A DNA stretch of 8,605 nucleotides from Dehalococcoidia bacterium (GTDB taxonomy: Bacteria > Chloroflexota > Dehalococcoidia > Dehalococcoidales > Fen-1064). This document shows, piece by piece, positions 6,377 to 8,605 of the stretch. The translations under genes were made by a program, and so were the position numbers. Under the pieces are notes generated by a model. That model worked only from the letters and a program-made list of their open reading frames with translations, had not been told where the DNA came from and ran no database searches. Every line of letters begins with the position of its first letter. The first letter of the stretch is position 1. The stretch spans positions 1 through 8,605 of the forward strand of contig JAUYDN010000120.1 of assembly GCA_030691775.1 (NCBI GenBank), in the 5' to 3' direction.

Positions 6377-6449
6377 TACCCCTGGGGCGACTCGAACGCC
6401 CGCACCCGGCTTCGGAGGCCGATGCTCTATCCACCTGAGCTACAGGGGC
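6377..6449 (-). tRNA. tRNA-Arg (anticodon CCG)
   Basis: Read on the minus strand from 6449, 73 bases fold as a full cloverleaf. The acceptor is GCCCCTG/CAGGGGT (first pair G-U). The D arm is GCTC/GAGC with loop AGGTGGATA. The anticodon arm is TCGGC/GCCGG around CTCCGAA, giving anticodon CCG (reads CGG, arginine). The variable loop has 4 bases, and the T arm is GGGCG-TTCGAGT-CGCCC. The discriminator is A, and no CCA is encoded. It sits alone between repeats; its 3' end is 69 bases from the miniature element. Confidence 0.95.
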
Positions 6450-6498
6450 AAGCGGTCCACCTTTCCGTTTCCTTGTCTATTCAGAATTCTTCACGCAG

Positions 6499-6526
6499 AT
6501 TGTATCGGCACCAAGAAATATCAAAA
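6499..6526 (-). promoter_or_regulatory. Candidate promoter of the tRNA-Arg gene
   Basis: On the minus strand TACAAT (6504-6499, five of six matches to the -10) is preceded, 16 bases upstream, by a poor -35 (TTTTGA, 6526-6521). The start would fall near 6492, about 43 bases before the mature tRNA. Only the -10 is convincing. Confidence 0.35.
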
Positions 6527-6538
6527 CCTTTTCTCATA

Positions 6539-6632
6539 TTGTCATTCCAGACTTGTTCTGGAATCCAGTGTTTCTAAGTCTGGATACCAGCCTGAGTTTA
6601 CCCCGTACCCCGATACGGGGCTGGTATGACAA
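6539..6632. repeat. 94-bp palindromic intergenic repeat
   Basis: TTGTCATTCCAG (6539-6550) and CTGGTATGACAA (6621-6632) are inverted ends matching at 11 of 12 positions. Inside are the hairpins ATTCCAGA-CTTGT-TCTGGAAT (6544-6564, 8 bp), ATCCAG/CTGGAT (6563-6568 with 6580-6585) and CCCCGTA-CCCCGA-TACGGGG (6601-6620, 7 bp). The 'gtcattcc...ggaatccag' module is a widespread REP-like form. It lies between the tRNA and the universal stress gene and codes for nothing. Confidence 0.75.
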
Positions 6633-6722
6633 AAGGCGGGCGGTTGTTATTTTTATAGTAATGAATATATTAGAAACTATTCTTTTACTAGTTTAAAACA
6701 AAACAAGGGTGTTTGGCTACTT

Positions 6723-7604
6723 TTAAGTTTTCTGCGTGCGAACTATTAACAACGGCTCTTTGCCCGCGTGCAGTATTTTGTTAGAAATGCTCCCGAGTAC
6801 CCAGCGGTCGATTCCTGTATGGCCGTGGGAAGACATCGCCACCAGGCTGACATTTTCAGCTTCCGCCGCTTTGAGTATTTCGCTGGCGGCGTCTCCGGTC
6901 GCCAGCAAAGTCCTGATTTTTATTACGGGGTACTTCTTCCGGGTGCCATCGAGGTAAGCCGCCGCATCTTTATTCATCTGCTCCACCTGTTGTTCCGTGT
7001 AGCGGAAATGGTCGGGCCCGCCGATGCTGTGGATATGCAATTGTATATCGACGGCGCGGAAGAGAACGACCTCCGAACCCAATGCCTGCGCAATCTCGAT
7101 GGTAAGTGGTAGGGCGGCTTCACCCAACGGCGAACCATCCAGCGGTAACAGAATCTTTTTAAACACTCTCCCTGCCGGTGGTTTTTTAAGCAAGTCTTCA
7201 GAAGCACGGACCATCAGCACCGGGACAGGACTGTGCTGGATTATCTTGCTGGCGATACTGCCCAGAGGCCAGCGCAAGATGCCGGAATGGCCGTGGGATG
7301 CCAAGACAATCAGTCCGATTTGTTCCTTTTCCGCATAGTCTACTATGCCGCTGGCAGGCTCTCCCTCAACAAGGACTATCCTGACATCCACTGCCGGGTT
7401 AGCTTTCTGGGTATTACCATGTAATCTCTCCCGGATTTCTTCCAGGTAAAAGCTGCAAGCCCGCCTGGTCTCCTCTTCCCGCCGTTCGGGAGCGCAAACG
7501 AGCCTGATTTCTGCGCCAAGTCCGATAGCCAGCTCCTTTGCGTAAACCAGGGCTAGTTCTCCGAATTTAGACCCATCCAGTGGCACCAATATACTTTTCA
7601 ACAT
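6723..7604 (-). CDS. Universal stress protein with two tandem UspA domains
   Basis: This 293-residue cytosolic protein consists of two fused UspA folds. Domain 1 begins 'MLKSILVPLDGSKFGELAL' (1-19) and carries the nucleotide-binding loop 'ASHG-9x-GS' (102-116), then 'PVPVLMVR' (126-133). Domain 2 begins 'FKKILLPLDGSPLGEAAL' (148-165) and carries 'SSHG-9x-GS' (258-272), ending 'EPLLIVRT'. Both loops keep the second Gly and the GS of the ATP-binding motif G2xG9xG(S/T), but the first Gly is Ala or Ser, so ATP binding is likely but unproven. I chose ATG 7604, with 'caggtg' 7 bases upstream; the frame extends back to 7673, but those 23 residues are not part of the fold. Family members act in stress survival, partly through ATP-dependent signalling. 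The gene lies 175 bases downstream of the transporter, in the same direction. Confidence 0.93.
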   Translation of the reverse strand: MLKSILVPLDGSKFGELALVYAKELAIGLGAEIRLVCAPERREEETRRACSFYLEEIRERLHGNTQKANPAVDVRIVLVEGEPASGIVDYAEKEQIGLIVLASHGHSGILRWPLGSIASKIIQHSPVPVLMVRASEDLLKKPPAGRVFKKILLPLDGSPLGEAALPLTIEIAQALGSEVVLFRAVDIQLHIHSIGGPDHFRYTEQQVEQMNKDAAAYLDGTRKKYPVIKIRTLLATGDAASEILKAAEAENVSLVAMSSHGHTGIDRWVLGSISNKILHAGKEPLLIVRTQKT

Positions 7605-7731
7605 TTTGACACCTGCATTTCGTGGAATATTCAATAACCAAAAGACAATTGCCAAGGAAATCTCAAATTCCAATCATCAAATGGGGTACTGGTTTGTTTA
7701 TCCAACATAGTTTATCTTTGTTTCTGATTTC

Positions 7732-7752
7732 GGTCCCGTATCAAGTACAGGA
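7732..7752. repeat. Short hairpin between transporter and stress-protein genes
   Basis: GTCCCGTA and TACAGGAC (8-bp stem with one G-U pair when read on the minus strand, 5-base loop) lie 28 bases beyond the transporter stop codon. There is no T tract, so it is not a typical terminator. The 'CTTGA' loop resembles the REP-type hairpin at 6544-6564. It may stabilise the transporter transcript end or be a repeat relic. Confidence 0.45.
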
Positions 7753-7779
7753 CAAGCATTCGTATTTCGGGTTTTCTCG

Positions 7780-8605
7780 TTACGTATAGCGTATTACCAG
7801 GTATGCCCAGCAAATACCCACCACCAGAATCATCGCCGGCAGGGCATATTTGCAATATCTACCCCAGCTGATGGGGTAACCGGCCTTCTCTGCGATTGCC
7901 GTGCCGACCACGTTTGCAGAGGCGCCGATAGGTGTGCCGTTGCCGCCGATATCTGTGCCTAATGCCAGTGCCCACGCCATAGTCGGCAAGGCATATCCTG
8001 CCGTATTGGAGAGATTGACGATGACGGGTACCATCGTGGCGGCGAAAGGTATATTGTCTACAATCGCCGAGGCGAAAGCTGAGACCCACAAAATAATCGT
8101 CACCACAATTATGATGTTCCCGCCGGCAGTATCCCCGATGAACCCCGCCAGTGCTTTCAGCACCCCGGTCTCTTCCAGCCCGCCCACGCTGACGAACAGT
8201 CCGAAGAAGAAGAGCAACGTCTGCCAGTCTACTCTGCGAACAATATGCCACACGCCATGAGAGGGGTTAATAACCGCGCCGAGCATCGTCAGCAATGCGG
8301 CAATAACGCCGATAGAAGCGACGGAGATACCGGTCTGCGCGTGAGTGACGAGCAAAACGACTGCCAGAATGAAAATGCCTGTGTTTATGAGGAAGTGCGT
8401 CTTATCGACAATCGCGTCTTTAGGGTCGGGATATTGTTTTGCCGTGTCTTCCAGCCTCTCCTGTGAAGCCAGTAACTGCTTACGGAACACGAAGTAGAAG
8501 AATGCCATCGTGAAAGCCATGCCTATCCATGCAACCAGACCGGTATTGGCCAAGAAGTCGAAGAAAGAGTAACCGAGCGCGGTACCGATGATAATGTTCG
8601 GTGGG
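7780..8605 (-). CDS. ArsB/NhaD-type (ion transporter superfamily) permease, C-terminal part, 5' end outside window
   Basis: A polytopic membrane protein enters from the right edge; 274 residues are visible and the start is missing. The first codons in the window read 'PPNIIIGTALGYSFFDF', the end of the first-half signature ('GDPPNIMIG') of the ArsB/NhaD/P-protein group. A charged cytoplasmic loop ('LLASQERLEDTAKQYPDPKDAIVDK') separates it from the second half. That half carries 'VDWQTLLFFFGLFVSVGGLEETGVL', 'SAIVDNIPFAATMVP' and 'LALGTDIGGNGTPIGASANVVG', the re-entrant hairpin motifs of the second repeat. About seven membrane segments can be counted. Family members export arsenite or exchange Na+/H+, and others move carboxylates; sequence alone does not decide. 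A TTG at 8553 is not the start, since coding continues upstream to the edge. The UspA gene follows in the same direction. Confidence 0.9.
   Translation of the reverse strand, partial: PPNIIIGTALGYSFFDFLANTGLVAWIGMAFTMAFFYFVFRKQLLASQERLEDTAKQYPDPKDAIVDKTHFLINTGIFILAVVLLVTHAQTGISVASIGVIAALLTMLGAVINPSHGVWHIVRRVDWQTLLFFFGLFVSVGGLEETGVLKALAGFIGDTAGGNIIIVVTIILWVSAFASAIVDNIPFAATMVPVIVNLSNTAGYALPTMAWALALGTDIGGNGTPIGASANVVGTAIAEKAGYPISWGRYCKYALPAMILVVGICWAYLVIRYT

Noticed and set aside
6369..6629. 86-codon plus-strand frame
   Set aside because: It crosses the tRNA-Arg gene antisense and then the palindromic repeat.
7605..7700. Possible promoter for the universal stress gene (TTGGCA with GAATAT at 17 bases)
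   Set aside because: The -10 matches at too few positions; no convincing promoter was found in this gap.
1..8605. CRISPR array, riboswitch, origin or complete prophage
   Set aside because: No regularly spaced direct repeats, no recognisable aptamer and no phage or replication genes are visible. The excisionase-like HTH is better explained as an antitoxin.

Overview
The window looks like chromosomal accessory DNA from an uncultured bacterium, most plausibly in the Chloroflexota (Dehalococcoidia-like). That guess rests on moderate GC, short palindromic intergenic repeats of the 'ccctgagcaaagtcgaaggg' and 'gtcattccagacttgttctgg' type, and a peptide-type ABC transporter whose lipoprotein has a long Thr/Pro/Gln-rich linker. 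No marker gene fixes the taxonomy, so this is inference.

Layout: (1) 1-144 is the right-hand part of a mobile miniature element. A nearly identical, complete 252-bp copy lies at 6056-6307. (2) 181-511 is a small toxin-antitoxin locus: an excisionase-type HTH antitoxin followed by the N-terminus of a MazF/PemK-like toxin that stops after 21 codons. (3) 683-4790 is a dipeptide/oligopeptide ABC uptake locus. Two permease genes run leftward and the substrate-binding lipoprotein gene runs rightward. They diverge from a shared intergenic region with good sigma70-type promoters on both strands. No ATPase genes are present. (4) 4824-5615 is surE, on the minus strand. (5) 5616-6376 has no intact gene. 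It holds a palindromic repeat cluster, a decayed C-terminal fragment of a DUF1622 membrane-protein gene, and the complete miniature element, whose left edge abuts that fragment. (6) 6377-6449 is a tRNA-Arg(CCG) gene, followed on the right by another palindromic repeat (6539-6632). (7) 6723-7604 encodes a tandem-domain universal stress protein. (8) 7780-8605 is the C-terminal two-thirds or so of an ArsB/NhaD-type ion transporter, cut by the window edge.

Functional links: the permeases and binding protein should form one uptake system that borrows ATPases from elsewhere. The transporter and the stress protein are codirectional and may be expressed together. The miniature element has had two visible effects: it truncates or borders a DUF1622 gene, and its outward end lies where a promoter for the antitoxin gene is expected. 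I did not find a clearly undescribed system. The most unusual items are the broken toxin beside an apparently intact HTH-type antitoxin, and the element-derived promoter candidate.
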